From a bacterium (GTDB taxonomy: Bacteria; JALSQH01), in contig JALSQH010000041.1 in NCBI GenBank assembly GCA_026985515.1, positions 1 through 17,831 of the forward strand: a stretch of 17,831 bases of DNA, written 5' to 3'. Below the pieces are notes generated by a model. It made no database searches, was not told the origin of the DNA, and saw only the letters and a list, made by a program, of their open reading frames with translations. Made by a program: the position numbers and the translations under genes. This document shows, in pieces, positions 8,272 through 15,295 of this stretch (position 1 is the stretch's first letter; each line of letters begins with the position of its first letter).

Positions 8272-9138
8272 TCAGATATCAACATTGAGAAACTTCCTTG
8301 CAAGCAGGCCTATTCCAAAGGAGATAAAGCTCACACCGAAACTTATGAGCACCATTTCAAGGAAGGATTTTTTAAAAGGCGCATCTTTAACAACGGAGAG
8401 GAAAAAGGTAAAGAAAAGTATTACAAGAACAGCATCAAAAAACATCAGCGCCAGAGAGTAGAGGTAATTGGAGAAAATGAAGTAGGGGAAAACAAGCACA
8501 ACCACTGTCATTGCATACGCGAGTCCCGTGTAGAATGAGGCTTTCAGCGGATTTTTATCCCCGTCTGATTCCGACTTCTGGGAGAGATACTCAGATGCAG
8601 ACATGGAGAGGGCGGCAGCTATTCCCATAATTAAACCGGATAGACCCACAAGCCGGGTGTTCTGCATGGCAAAAGTCAGTCCTGCTATGGCTCCCGTTAA
8701 TTCAACAATTGCGTCATTTATTCCAAGCACCATGGAACCGATGTAATTTATCTTCTCCTCATCTATCATTTCAATCAATGAACTCTCATGCCTCTCCTCA
8801 TCTTCCAGAATGCTTTTCGCCTCGGGGATCTCACTTACCAGCTGTTCATACTTGTTTTCAGCAAGAGTTTCTCCCTTCTCCATCATCTTTATGGCGAATG
8901 TTAAACTGAAAATTCTCGCAATCAAGGTGTAAAAGAAAATCTTAAATTTATTGGGCTTAACATCGACTCCCGTGTATTTTTTCCACACATTGTGGTGTGA
9001 TAACTCTTCATTTGAAATTCTTTCAAGTACCTCTCTGTTTTTCCCTTCGGCTATTCTGGCAAGATTTCTGTAAATCAGATGCTCTGTTAATTCGCTCCTC
9101 TGAGACTCGATGAGAATTTCTCTGATCTTTTCATCCAT
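8272..9138 (-). CDS. ferritin-like (rubrerythrin) domain fused to a VIT1/CCC1 membrane transporter domain
   Basis: A 288-residue integral membrane protein. Residues 1-120 form a ferritin-like four-helix domain with the expected acidic and His ligands: Glu16 in the first helix, EELSH at 44-48, and DEERHE at 113-118. Residues 125-288 are a VIT1/CCC1-type transporter domain (GINDAIVELTGAIAGLTFAM, then ASEYLSQKSE and about five hydrophobic helices). Related rubrerythrin-VIT proteins move iron or manganese across membranes; here the likely role is metal export or detoxification linked to oxidation in the soluble domain. The frame is open back to 9243, but ATG 9138 is preferred: AGGAG lies 7 nt before it and the start falls 10 nt after the stop of the preceding gene, whereas 9243 would overlap that gene by 95 bp. 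It is the last gene of a three-gene operon. Confidence 0.9.
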   Translation of the reverse strand: MDEKIREILIESQRSELTEHLIYRNLARIAEGKNREVLERISNEELSHHNVWKKYTGVDVKPNKFKIFFYTLIARIFSLTFAIKMMEKGETLAENKYEQLVSEIPEAKSILEDEERHESSLIEMIDEEKINYIGSMVLGINDAIVELTGAIAGLTFAMQNTRLVGLSGLIMGIAAALSMSASEYLSQKSESDGDKNPLKASFYTGLAYAMTVVVLVFPYFIFSNYLYSLALMFFDAVLVILFFTFFLSVVKDAPFKKSFLEMVLISFGVSFISFGIGLLARKFLNVDI

Positions 9139-9148
9139 TTCACTTCTC

Positions 9149-10636
9149 CTATCCATACTTGTAAATAACCCCCTTTCCACCGGGTGGATAACTCCACTTA
9201 ATATTATCATACTCACAGAAGTATCTGCAAAAACCGCATTCAAGGCAGCGATAATCTCTCACCACAATCCCTGAGTCACTCTCTTCATACACCTTGCCTG
9301 GACACATTTTAAGGCAGTTTTTATTCTCACATTTCAGACACCTGTCTGGTTCATCGAGGGTTATGAAACCTTCAGCAAATCTTCTGTCAAGTTTTTCCTG
9401 TACAAGATCTCTGACTTCCCTGCCTTCAAAGGAGAATTTTTCTCTTTCCTTAAATACCTCCTTTATTTCACTGAAGATCCCTGTTTCACCGATAGAATTG
9501 AGGCAAAGTGAAGCTGAAAAAAGAAGCTTGGAAAGGTACTTTTCCACCTTTTCGCTCCTCCGGAAGAGGAGGTGATAGACACGGGTTGTTCTGAAAATTT
9601 TGAGCAGTCCCACCTCTGCAAGGTGTCTGAGGTACAACCTGCTGGAATCTCCTGAATGCCCGAGTTCTTCAATGGTTTTTGAAACAGCAATACCGCTCAG
9701 AAAAGCCACAGGGAGTCCGCTCAGATCCCCCGTGGTTGAACCCATAGCATCACCTGTGAGAAATACCCTACCCCTCGCAAACACCGGCGAAAAGAAAGAT
9801 GGATAGCCAAAGGGTATGAGATGAGTGGAAATTTCAACCAGTTCCCCTCCTTCAATGAGTCTACTTATAAAAGGATGTTCCGCAAGAGTCTGGAGCAGAT
9901 CAAAGACGGAAACCCTGTGCCTGATAAGGAAACTTACCTTGGCTCCCGTACCAAAGGATATGGAGTCACGATTGGTGTATATGAATCCTCCCCCGGGGAG
10001 ATTAAAATCGGGATGTCCTATTATGTCTATAATTATGCCCCTGCCGGGAGAGAGATTAAATCTTCTTTCGATTTCCTCCTGTGATAATCTGATCACCATC
10101 TTGACACTTGCAAAGAGATTCTCAGGAGGTAATTTCCCGTGAATACCGCTTTTTTCAGCCACGGTGGAATTCACTCCATCGGCACCAACGAGGTACCTGG
10201 CGGACAGGTCTCCCCTGTCTGTTCTGACAAAAATTTTTCCTTCCCGCTCTTCGAATCCCGTAAAAAGGGTATCGGTAAAAATCGTGACTCCCTCTCTTTT
10301 CACTATTTCTGCGAGCCACGGGTCAAACTTTGCCCTGAAAAGCGTTACTGCGGAAGATTTAGAATCGTACTTTCTGAGGGAAACAGTTGAAACAGACCTG
10401 CCTGAAATGAAGAAGTGAGACTCAGCTTCAACTTCCCTCTCATATGGAGGCGTTAGATCTGGAAACGCTCTGCGAAAATATTCAAGGTAAAGAACCCCAC
10501 CCATCACATTTTTTTCACCCGGTTTTCCTCCCCTTTCCAGTACAGCAACTGAGAAACCTTTTCTGGCAAGGTGATACGCAGAGGTTAAGCCAGCAGGACC
10601 AGCCCCCACAACAACTACATCGTAGTCCACCGTCAT
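9149..10636 (-). CDS. FixC-FixX fusion: FAD-dependent ETF-quinone oxidoreductase-like protein with C-terminal ferredoxin
   Basis: A 495-residue flavoprotein of the FixC/ETF-QO/geranylgeranyl reductase family joined to a FixX-type ferredoxin. The FAD-binding start is VVVVGAGPAGLTSAYHLARK at 7-26, followed by VLERG; a second FAD motif is GRVFLTGDAMGSTTGDLSGL. The final 68 residues carry eight cysteines: Cys433, 436, 441, 445 and Cys464, 467, 470, 474. They end IKWSYPPGGKGVIYKYG, exactly the FixX ending. FixC and FixX normally accept electrons from the FixAB electron-transfer flavoprotein and pass them to quinone or ferredoxin. No fixA or fixB is in this window, so the donor is unknown. The gene starts 7 nt after the Rsm22-like gene and ends 10 nt before the ferritin/VIT gene; its stop codon is part of that gene's ribosome site. 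No N-terminal signal is seen, so it is probably membrane-associated on the cytoplasmic side. Confidence 0.92.
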   Translation of the reverse strand: MTVDYDVVVVGAGPAGLTSAYHLARKGFSVAVLERGGKPGEKNVMGGVLYLEYFRRAFPDLTPPYEREVEAESHFFISGRSVSTVSLRKYDSKSSAVTLFRAKFDPWLAEIVKREGVTIFTDTLFTGFEEREGKIFVRTDRGDLSARYLVGADGVNSTVAEKSGIHGKLPPENLFASVKMVIRLSQEEIERRFNLSPGRGIIIDIIGHPDFNLPGGGFIYTNRDSISFGTGAKVSFLIRHRVSVFDLLQTLAEHPFISRLIEGGELVEISTHLIPFGYPSFFSPVFARGRVFLTGDAMGSTTGDLSGLPVAFLSGIAVSKTIEELGHSGDSSRLYLRHLAEVGLLKIFRTTRVYHLLFRRSEKVEKYLSKLLFSASLCLNSIGETGIFSEIKEVFKEREKFSFEGREVRDLVQEKLDRRFAEGFITLDEPDRCLKCENKNCLKMCPGKVYEESDSGIVVRDYRCLECGFCRYFCEYDNIKWSYPPGGKGVIYKYG

Positions 10637-10643
10637 TTTCCAG

Positions 10644-11786
10644 CTACTCCAGAGTGTAGAGGATTTTCACAACTGAATCCTCTCCCACCCTCAGCACCCA
10701 CTCCTGCAATTCCTGTAGATTTTTGAACCATGCGAGGGTGTGACTCTGCAATTTATCAAAATCTCTGTTGTTCTCATTTCTGTGTCTGTCAAGTCTCTCA
10801 ATTTCCACCCACTTTTTCTCATTGCACGCCCTTATTTTTATCTTCCCCTTTTCCTTTCTCAACTCAGTGAAGGTGTGCCACACCTCCCCACCTTCCGGAG
10901 CCTTTTTTAAAACATATCTTGAAAAGTTGATATTCCTCTTTGCAAGTACCACATAACTGTACTTGATTCTTTTGAAATCCCTCTTCAGCATATTTCCAAG
11001 ATCCCTGGCGAGTTCTGGTGGATCCCAGGGCCGTGATATGTGGCACCACTCCTCCTTTTTCTCTGTAATGGGACAGAGCCCTGTGAATGTACATGGAGCA
11101 TAGATGTAGAGTCCGGAGGAAGTTATGGCGTAGTTCCGCAAAGCAATGAGATCCCTTGACTCTCTTCTGGCGCCAGGCTCAATAATTACAATCATACCCT
11201 CAGGGGAGAGCATCTCCGATAGTCTATCCATGAAGGAGAAATCGCCAAGCTTTTTGTAAAATTCTTTGAAGGAATTGCTCATAAAAATTAAATCGAAGGG
11301 ACCATCCACCTTATCAACAAATTTTCTGAAATCACCACGAAAGATCTTTATGGAGGTTTTCCCGCTTCTGTGGCTTCTGAGAACTTTGTGAATGAGCCTA
11401 TTTGCATATTCTATTGCCAGTCTGGACTTTTCAACCACGGTGATTTCAAGCTGGGGAAACACCTTTATGTCACCAAGAAAAAGAAGAAGAGCGGCTGTTG
11501 ATGGTGCAAGTCCCGCCCCAAGATCCACAACATTCATCTTTTTATACCGGAACTTATTGAAAAACTTTGATAACTGGAGTTCTTTCAGAACCTGATAATT
11601 TTTCAAAACATTCTGTGGATAAAAATAGTAAAGATAGGCAAAAAGATTTTTCTCCTTATCAAAATAATTGACAATTCCATTCTCAAGGAAAATGTCGGAG
11701 AGTTTCCTCAGTGCGTGGTAGAGTTCCTTTCTGTTGTACTTTACATCAGAATAAATATATTCAAACAGTTTTTCCATTTTCTCCAT
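10644..11786 (-). CDS. Rsm22/METTL17-like ribosome-associated methyltransferase with four Fe-S-type cysteines
   Basis: A 380-residue class I SAM-dependent methyltransferase-like protein of the Rsm22 family, which in mitochondria acts in small-ribosomal-subunit assembly. The SAM motif I is VVDLGAGLAPSTAALL at 86-101, and a motif IV-like FDLIFMSNSFKEF lies at 164-176. The family signature APCTFTGLCP at 230-239 and EEWCHISRPW at 245-254 is clear. The protein has only four cysteines, Cys232, Cys238, Cys248 and Cys321. METTL17 is reported to hold a [4Fe-4S] cluster with a similar four-Cys arrangement, so an Fe-S cluster here is a reasonable inference. Start: ATG 11786 with GAGG close upstream; an ATG three codons later (11777) has GGAG before it and is possible. 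It heads the operon with FixC-FixX and ferritin/VIT. Methyltransferase activity has not been shown for all family members, so the substrate is open. Confidence 0.87.
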   Translation of the reverse strand: MEKMEKLFEYIYSDVKYNRKELYHALRKLSDIFLENGIVNYFDKEKNLFAYLYYFYPQNVLKNYQVLKELQLSKFFNKFRYKKMNVVDLGAGLAPSTAALLLFLGDIKVFPQLEITVVEKSRLAIEYANRLIHKVLRSHRSGKTSIKIFRGDFRKFVDKVDGPFDLIFMSNSFKEFYKKLGDFSFMDRLSEMLSPEGMIVIIEPGARRESRDLIALRNYAITSSGLYIYAPCTFTGLCPITEKKEEWCHISRPWDPPELARDLGNMLKRDFKRIKYSYVVLAKRNINFSRYVLKKAPEGGEVWHTFTELRKEKGKIKIRACNEKKWVEIERLDRHRNENNRDFDKLQSHTLAWFKNLQELQEWVLRVGEDSVVKILYTLE

Positions 11787-11796
11787 ATCCTCTTCT

Positions 11797-11824
11797 ATTA
11801 TGATGGAACTGAATAGCTGAGCAA
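11797..11824 (-). promoter_or_regulatory. possible weak promoter of the Rsm22-FixCX-VIT operon
   Basis: The minus strand has CATAAT (11802-11797) 10 nt before the ATG, preceded at 16 nt by TTGCTC (11824-11819). The -10 differs from consensus in one base; the -35 is poor. If used, the transcript would have almost no leader. Part of the -35 lies in the left arm of the inverted repeat described below. Confidence 0.3.
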
Positions 11825-11883
11825 TTTTGTAATGAATTTCAAATTTTCTGTTTTATTTCAGAAAGCTAACTGAGCAAAATTGC
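11821..11883. repeat. nested inverted repeat in the intergenic region before the Rsm22-like gene
   Basis: The outer arms GCAATTTTG (11821-11829) and CAAAATTGC (11875-11883) are perfect complements of 9 bp. Inside them TTTCTG (11845-11850) and CAGAAA (11859-11864) can pair around an 8-nt loop. CTGAGCAA also occurs twice as a direct repeat (11817-11824 and 11870-11877), at the edges of the outer arms. The DNA is AT-rich, which raises the odds of chance. No T run follows on either strand, so it is not a standard terminator. Confidence 0.4.
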
Positions 11884-11942
11884 AAAAAACTGGAGGCGCA
11901 TGTCCAGGACAATCAATATGTGCATAAAGGGCATCCGGTAAA

Positions 11943-12188
11943 TTAATCCTCACCATTCCACCATCTGCGAAATTCATCCACAACATAATCCTTAACCTGC
12001 TTTGCAGCCTTAACCCACTCCTCCTTTGCCCTGCCAAATTCTTCCTTCAGCCTCTGCTTATCCTCTTCAGGAATGGAGAACTCCTCCTTAAAACCTTCCC
12101 TGGGAGGAATTCCCCTCTCCTTCCACTCCGCTTCCCTTCTCCTGAACCATGCGTAAGCTTCAAATAAAAGTATTTTCCACCACTGCAT
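11943..12188 (-). CDS. small charged hypothetical protein, 81 aa
   Basis: I do not recognise a family. The protein starts MQWWKILLFEAYAWFRRREA, then is rich in Glu, Lys and Arg with aromatic residues at both ends (ending FRRWWNGED). It is predicted helical, with no clear signal peptide, cysteine or full membrane helix; the first 16 residues could be an amphipathic membrane-contacting helix. The frame also allows GTG starts at 12194 and 12191. ATG 12188 is preferred because GAGGG lies 5 nt before it. A plausible promoter is found 18 nt upstream. A 156-bp gap separates it from the Rsm22-like gene on the same strand. The good ribosome site, promoter and codon use support a real gene; function is unknown. 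Confidence 0.65.
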   Translation of the reverse strand: MQWWKILLFEAYAWFRRREAEWKERGIPPREGFKEEFSIPEEDKQRLKEEFGRAKEEWVKAAKQVKDYVVDEFRRWWNGED

Positions 12189-12206
12189 CACCACCCTCTA
12201 GTTTTT

Positions 12207-12235
12207 ATGATAACACAGATTACCAGTTATCACAA
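12207..12235 (-). promoter_or_regulatory. likely promoter of the small charged protein
   Basis: Minus strand: TTGTGA (12235-12230), a 17-nt spacer, then TATCAT (12212-12207), matching 4/6 and 5/6 of the sigma70 hexamers. It is placed 18 nt before the ATG at 12188, which leaves room for the GAGGG site. Confidence 0.45.
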
Positions 12236-12282
12236 GAAATTATGATAAGAAAAGAGACTAATCCAAAACAAAAAAGATGTTC

Positions 12283-12311
12283 TTCAAATCGGGCACAAGA
12301 TGTGCTAACAT
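12283..12311 (+). promoter_or_regulatory. candidate extended -10 promoter of the serpin gene with an internal palindrome
   Basis: Plus strand: TTCAAA (12283-12288), 17 nt, then TGC-TAACAT (12303-12311), with the TGN extension of an extended -10. The spacer contains the palindrome GCACA-aga-TGTGC (12293-12305), a possible operator. Each hexamer matches only 4/6, so confidence is low. The leader would be very short, beginning close to the AAGGAGG site. Confidence 0.35.
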
Positions 12312-12330
12312 ATTTAAAAAGGAGGGTAAA

Positions 12331-13581
12331 ATGAAGTACTTATCATACTTCCTGAGTTTTATTCTTATCCTCTCTATAATAGCCTGCTCGGGGAGCAAAG
12401 AGAAGGAGAATCAGCCCATAAACAGATACCCCATCGTTGATACAACAAGACCTCTCAGTAAAGATGAAAAGGTGATCCTCTCAGGAATCAGAAATTTTGG
12501 ATTCAACCTTTTCAGTAAAATGATAACCTCTGAAACATTCAAAAACAAAAATCTTGTAATATCACCTTTCAGTATTTCTATGGCCCTTGGTATGGCACTT
12601 ATGGGAGCAGAAGGCGAAACATATCAGCAGATGAGCGAAGTTCTCGGGTTTCCGGGTATGACAACTGAGTCAGTGGGGGAAAATTACAAAAGTTTGTTTC
12701 TGATTCTGGAGAATCTTGACTCATCAATAGATTTTGATATTGCCAATTCTGTCTGGATAAGGGAAGGTTTTCCAGTGTATGACTCCTACATATCAAGGTG
12801 CAGGGATTACTTCTATGCATCAATTTTTCCCGATGAACCATTTGATACCGCCACAACCAGCAAACTCAACAACTGGGTGAATGAGAAAACGAATGGGAAG
12901 ATCAGCAAGATTGTTGACCGGATCCCTGATACAATGGTTACAATGCTTGTTAACGCTATCTACTTTTTCGGGAAATGGACACATCCATTTGATCCTGGAG
13001 CAACACATGATGATATTTTCACCAATATCAATGGAGAGGTGAAAAAAGTAAGTATGATGCAACATGCTGATAAATTTAAGTATCTGGAAAGTGAGAACTT
13101 TAAGTTACTATCCCTTCCCTATGGAAATAAAAAATTCTACATGACCATAATCCTTCCTGATCCGGGTATCAGTATCTACGATCTTCCTGCCACAGCCCTC
13201 ACAGATCTGTTTGACCTGTGGAGCAGGGCAGAGGAAATGGAAGTTAAGGTGGAATTACCCAGGTTTGAATACTCCTCTCCTGCTATTGAGGTTAAAGACT
13301 TCCTCAAGACTTTAGGAATGGTAGATCCCTTTCTTCCGGACAGAGCCAATTTCAAAGGATTAACGCCCAAATCAAACTTTTTTATAAGTAATGTAATGCA
13401 CAAAACTTACATTAAAGTTGATGAAAAGGGGACGGAGGCTGCAGCAGTTACGGTTGTGGGAGCTGCTGTGACCTGTATTAGAGAAGGACCTGTATTCAGG
13501 GTTGATCATCCATTCATATTTGTTATACACGATGCGAAAACAAAATCCCCGCTCTTTATGGGGATAATCACTGATATTTAG
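12331..13581 (+). CDS. serpin-family protease inhibitor, predicted lipoprotein
   Basis: A 416-residue serpin with a lipoprotein signal: MKYLSYFLSFILILSIIACS, with Cys19 in the lipobox SIIAC, so it should be lipid-anchored and exported. Serpin landmarks are NLVISPFSISMALGMALMGA, NAIYFFGKWTHPFDPG, VKVELPRFEYSS and the C-terminal VFRVDHPFIFVIHDAKTKSP. The hinge reads DEKGTEAAAVTV: Gly at P15, Thr at P14 and Ala at P12-P10 are typical of inhibitory serpins, though P9 is Val. Counting 17 from Glu365 places P1-P1' at Thr381-Cys382. That suggests a target protease that cuts after a small residue, but this is inference. The open frame extends back to 12277; ATG 12331 is chosen because AAGGAGG precedes it and the signal peptide begins there. 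It is the only intact plus-strand protein gene and ends 7 bp from the convergent tRNA. Confidence 0.95.
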   Translation: MKYLSYFLSFILILSIIACSGSKEKENQPINRYPIVDTTRPLSKDEKVILSGIRNFGFNLFSKMITSETFKNKNLVISPFSISMALGMALMGAEGETYQQMSEVLGFPGMTTESVGENYKSLFLILENLDSSIDFDIANSVWIREGFPVYDSYISRCRDYFYASIFPDEPFDTATTSKLNNWVNEKTNGKISKIVDRIPDTMVTMLVNAIYFFGKWTHPFDPGATHDDIFTNINGEVKKVSMMQHADKFKYLESENFKLLSLPYGNKKFYMTIILPDPGISIYDLPATALTDLFDLWSRAEEMEVKVELPRFEYSSPAIEVKDFLKTLGMVDPFLPDRANFKGLTPKSNFFISNVMHKTYIKVDEKGTEAAAVTVVGAAVTCIREGPVFRVDHPFIFVIHDAKTKSPLFMGIITDI

Positions 13582-13588
13582 CATAAAG

Positions 13589-13663
13589 CGCCCCGGACAG
13601 GATTCGAACCTGCGACACCAGGCTCCGGAGGCCTGTGCTCTATCCGGGCTGAGCTACCGGGGC
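13589..13663 (-). tRNA. tRNA-Arg (anticodon CCG)
   Basis: The cloverleaf folds on the minus strand. The acceptor stem is GCCCCGG with CCGGGGC and discriminator G; the D stem is GCTC/GAGC; the anticodon stem is CAGGC/GCCTG around the loop CTCCGGA, giving anticodon CCG for the arginine codon CGG. The T arm contains GGTTCGAATCC. CCA is not encoded. It lies 16 nt downstream of the ATPase gene on the same strand; its own promoter is unclear (TACTAT lies 5 nt upstream). Confidence 0.96.
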
Positions 13664-13679
13664 TTTAAATAGTATTTTT

Positions 13680-15227
13680 CTATAATAATTTCACTTTTTC
13701 CCATTCAAACTTCACCACATTCCTCTCTTCATCACTTATAACAAGACCTACAAGATAGATTTCACCCTTGCCAACATACTTCTCATAATATTTCTTCTCT
13801 CTTACCTGACTCAAGGGATCCTCCCCAATACGAGACATCTTCAACTCAAGTACATATATCTTACCTTCAACCCTTATTGTTAGATCTATCCTCCCTTTAT
13901 TTGTAATATCCTCCGCAGTTATATCAAGACCAAGAGAAGCAAGAAATGAGTAAATCACATTGATGTAGTAACCCTCATATTTAGCTATTTCGTTCTTTGT
14001 ATAGGAGGTGTAGGGCAGTGAGGCAAGTAATCTCTTCATCACCTCAATAAACTTCTCCACATCTCCAGAGGCAAGGGAATTGTAACACTCCTCTCCAAGC
14101 CTGCTCTTGGTGTTCTCCCTCAGGCTGCTCAGATAGTTCAGTATAACATCATTCAGGGACATCTTAACCTCAAGATTGGGATATGAGAGTTTGTAGTAGG
14201 TTCTGGGACCCACTCTCTTTGTACCCTTTATGGTCAGATACCCCGTCTGCCACATCAGAGCCTCAACTGCAATATAATCCACATCAAAACTGCCAAGGAT
14301 CTCATCTGTGGCTTCTATCTCCTCAAGATCTGGAATAAAATATCTATTTTCTCTCATTAATTCAATCAAAAATGTAGGGGTTCCCGTCTCCCACCAGTAA
14401 TTTTTGAAAAAGAATTCATTGTCTATGAGTTGAAGGATGTCAAAGGGATTATACACTCTCTCTCCAAGCCACGAATACCCATTGTACCACTCTCTTACCT
14501 CTTCACGATTAACACCAGCAAGGAAATCTGAAAAATATTTATCCAGCTCACTTTCTGTGTATCCACAGATAGTTGAATATTTCCTATTCAATGTAATATC
14601 GCTGAGATTATTCAATTTGCTAAAGAGATTTACCTTACTGAACTTACTCACCCCCGTCAGAAAAACAAACCTCACATACTCATCAAGCCCCTTAATTACT
14701 CCATAAAAATCTGAAAGAATCCTTCTCAATTTCCTCGCAAGTTCTCTATCAGTGATATTATCAAGAATTGGTTTGTCATACTCATCTATTAAAATTACAA
14801 CCTGTGAATTGTACTTCTCAAAAAGTGAGACAACAAGTTTTTTTAAGAGCAATCCCATCTGGTCACTATCTGGAAAATCAACACTGTACTTCTTTTTATG
14901 ATCCTCAATATTATCAATTATAACCTCTTTCAATGCATCAACGCTCTGAACATCACCTGAACTAAAATCTATCTTTATCACTGGAAACTTTTTCCCCCAG
15001 TCCCATTTATCATAAACATATAGACCTTCAAAGAGTTCCTTCCTGCCCTCAAATAACCTGCGAAGGGTATCAACTAAAAGAGTTTTGCCAAATCTCCTCG
15101 GGCGGGAAAGGAAGTAATACTCCCCATTTGTCACAAGATCATAAACAAATCGTGTTTTGTCCACATAGATATAGTTTTCTGATCTAATTTTTTTAAAATC
15201 ATTTACACCCAAAGGAAGTTTCTTCAT
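13680..15227 (-). CDS. AAA-ATPase-like protein with C-terminal PD-(D/E)XK nuclease-like domain
   Basis: A 515-residue member of the family usually annotated as predicted AAA-ATPase plus PDDEXK_9. The opening is LPLGVNDFKKIRSENYIYVDKT; the P-loop is RPRRFGKT at 42-49; Walker B is VVILIDEYDKP at 143-153. The C-terminal part has the nuclease-like pattern Asp448 ... Glu461-Leu-Lys463 in VLELKMSR. Such genes are often present in many copies in anaerobes and some thermophiles. Their function is not established; links to mobile elements or defence are only suggested. The ATG at 15227 has no ribosome site, but a TATAAT box lies 6 nt before it, so it may be translated from a leaderless mRNA. The gene is intact, in contrast to the unrelated-subfamily ATPase relic at 4782-5825, and ends 16 nt before tRNA-Arg. 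Confidence 0.9.
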   Translation of the reverse strand: MKKLPLGVNDFKKIRSENYIYVDKTRFVYDLVTNGEYYFLSRPRRFGKTLLVDTLRRLFEGRKELFEGLYVYDKWDWGKKFPVIKIDFSSGDVQSVDALKEVIIDNIEDHKKKYSVDFPDSDQMGLLLKKLVVSLFEKYNSQVVILIDEYDKPILDNITDRELARKLRRILSDFYGVIKGLDEYVRFVFLTGVSKFSKVNLFSKLNNLSDITLNRKYSTICGYTESELDKYFSDFLAGVNREEVREWYNGYSWLGERVYNPFDILQLIDNEFFFKNYWWETGTPTFLIELMRENRYFIPDLEEIEATDEILGSFDVDYIAVEALMWQTGYLTIKGTKRVGPRTYYKLSYPNLEVKMSLNDVILNYLSSLRENTKSRLGEECYNSLASGDVEKFIEVMKRLLASLPYTSYTKNEIAKYEGYYINVIYSFLASLGLDITAEDITNKGRIDLTIRVEGKIYVLELKMSRIGEDPLSQVREKKYYEKYVGKGEIYLVGLVISDEERNVVKFEWEKVKLL

Positions 15228-15233
15228 AGTTTA

Positions 15234-15239
15234 ATTATA
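15234..15239 (-). promoter_or_regulatory. -10 box placed for a leaderless transcript
   Basis: TATAAT on the minus strand, 6 nt before the ATG at 15227. The region 16-18 nt upstream is only T-rich, so the -35 is weak. Transcription would begin at or next to the start codon, which fits the lack of a Shine-Dalgarno site. Confidence 0.45.
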
Positions 15240-15256
15240 ACATACAGGGGTAAAAG

Positions 15257-15283
15257 AAAAAACCCGGGCTTGAATACTTCCCG
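15257..15283 (-). terminator. possible weak terminator after the SBBP repeat gene
   Basis: Minus strand: CGGG, 11 nt, CCCG, then GG and six T, starting 12 nt after the stop codon. The 4-bp stem is short and the CCCGGG could pair with itself between molecules, so this is tentative. Confidence 0.3.
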
Positions 15284-15295
15284 TGAAAACTGGCT

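Noticed and set aside
9139-9243. Longer N-terminus of the ferritin/VIT protein
   Set aside because: It would overlap the FixC-FixX coding end, has no homology-like sequence, and the AGGAG site points to ATG 9138.
11899-11942. 13-codon plus-strand ORF (MSRTINMCIKGIR) with GGAGG before it
   Set aside because: Spacing to the ATG is very short, there is no promoter or conserved context, and chance is likely.
12277-12330. Upstream serpin start at 12277
   Set aside because: It puts 18 charged residues before the signal peptide and ignores the AAGGAGG site in front of ATG 12331.
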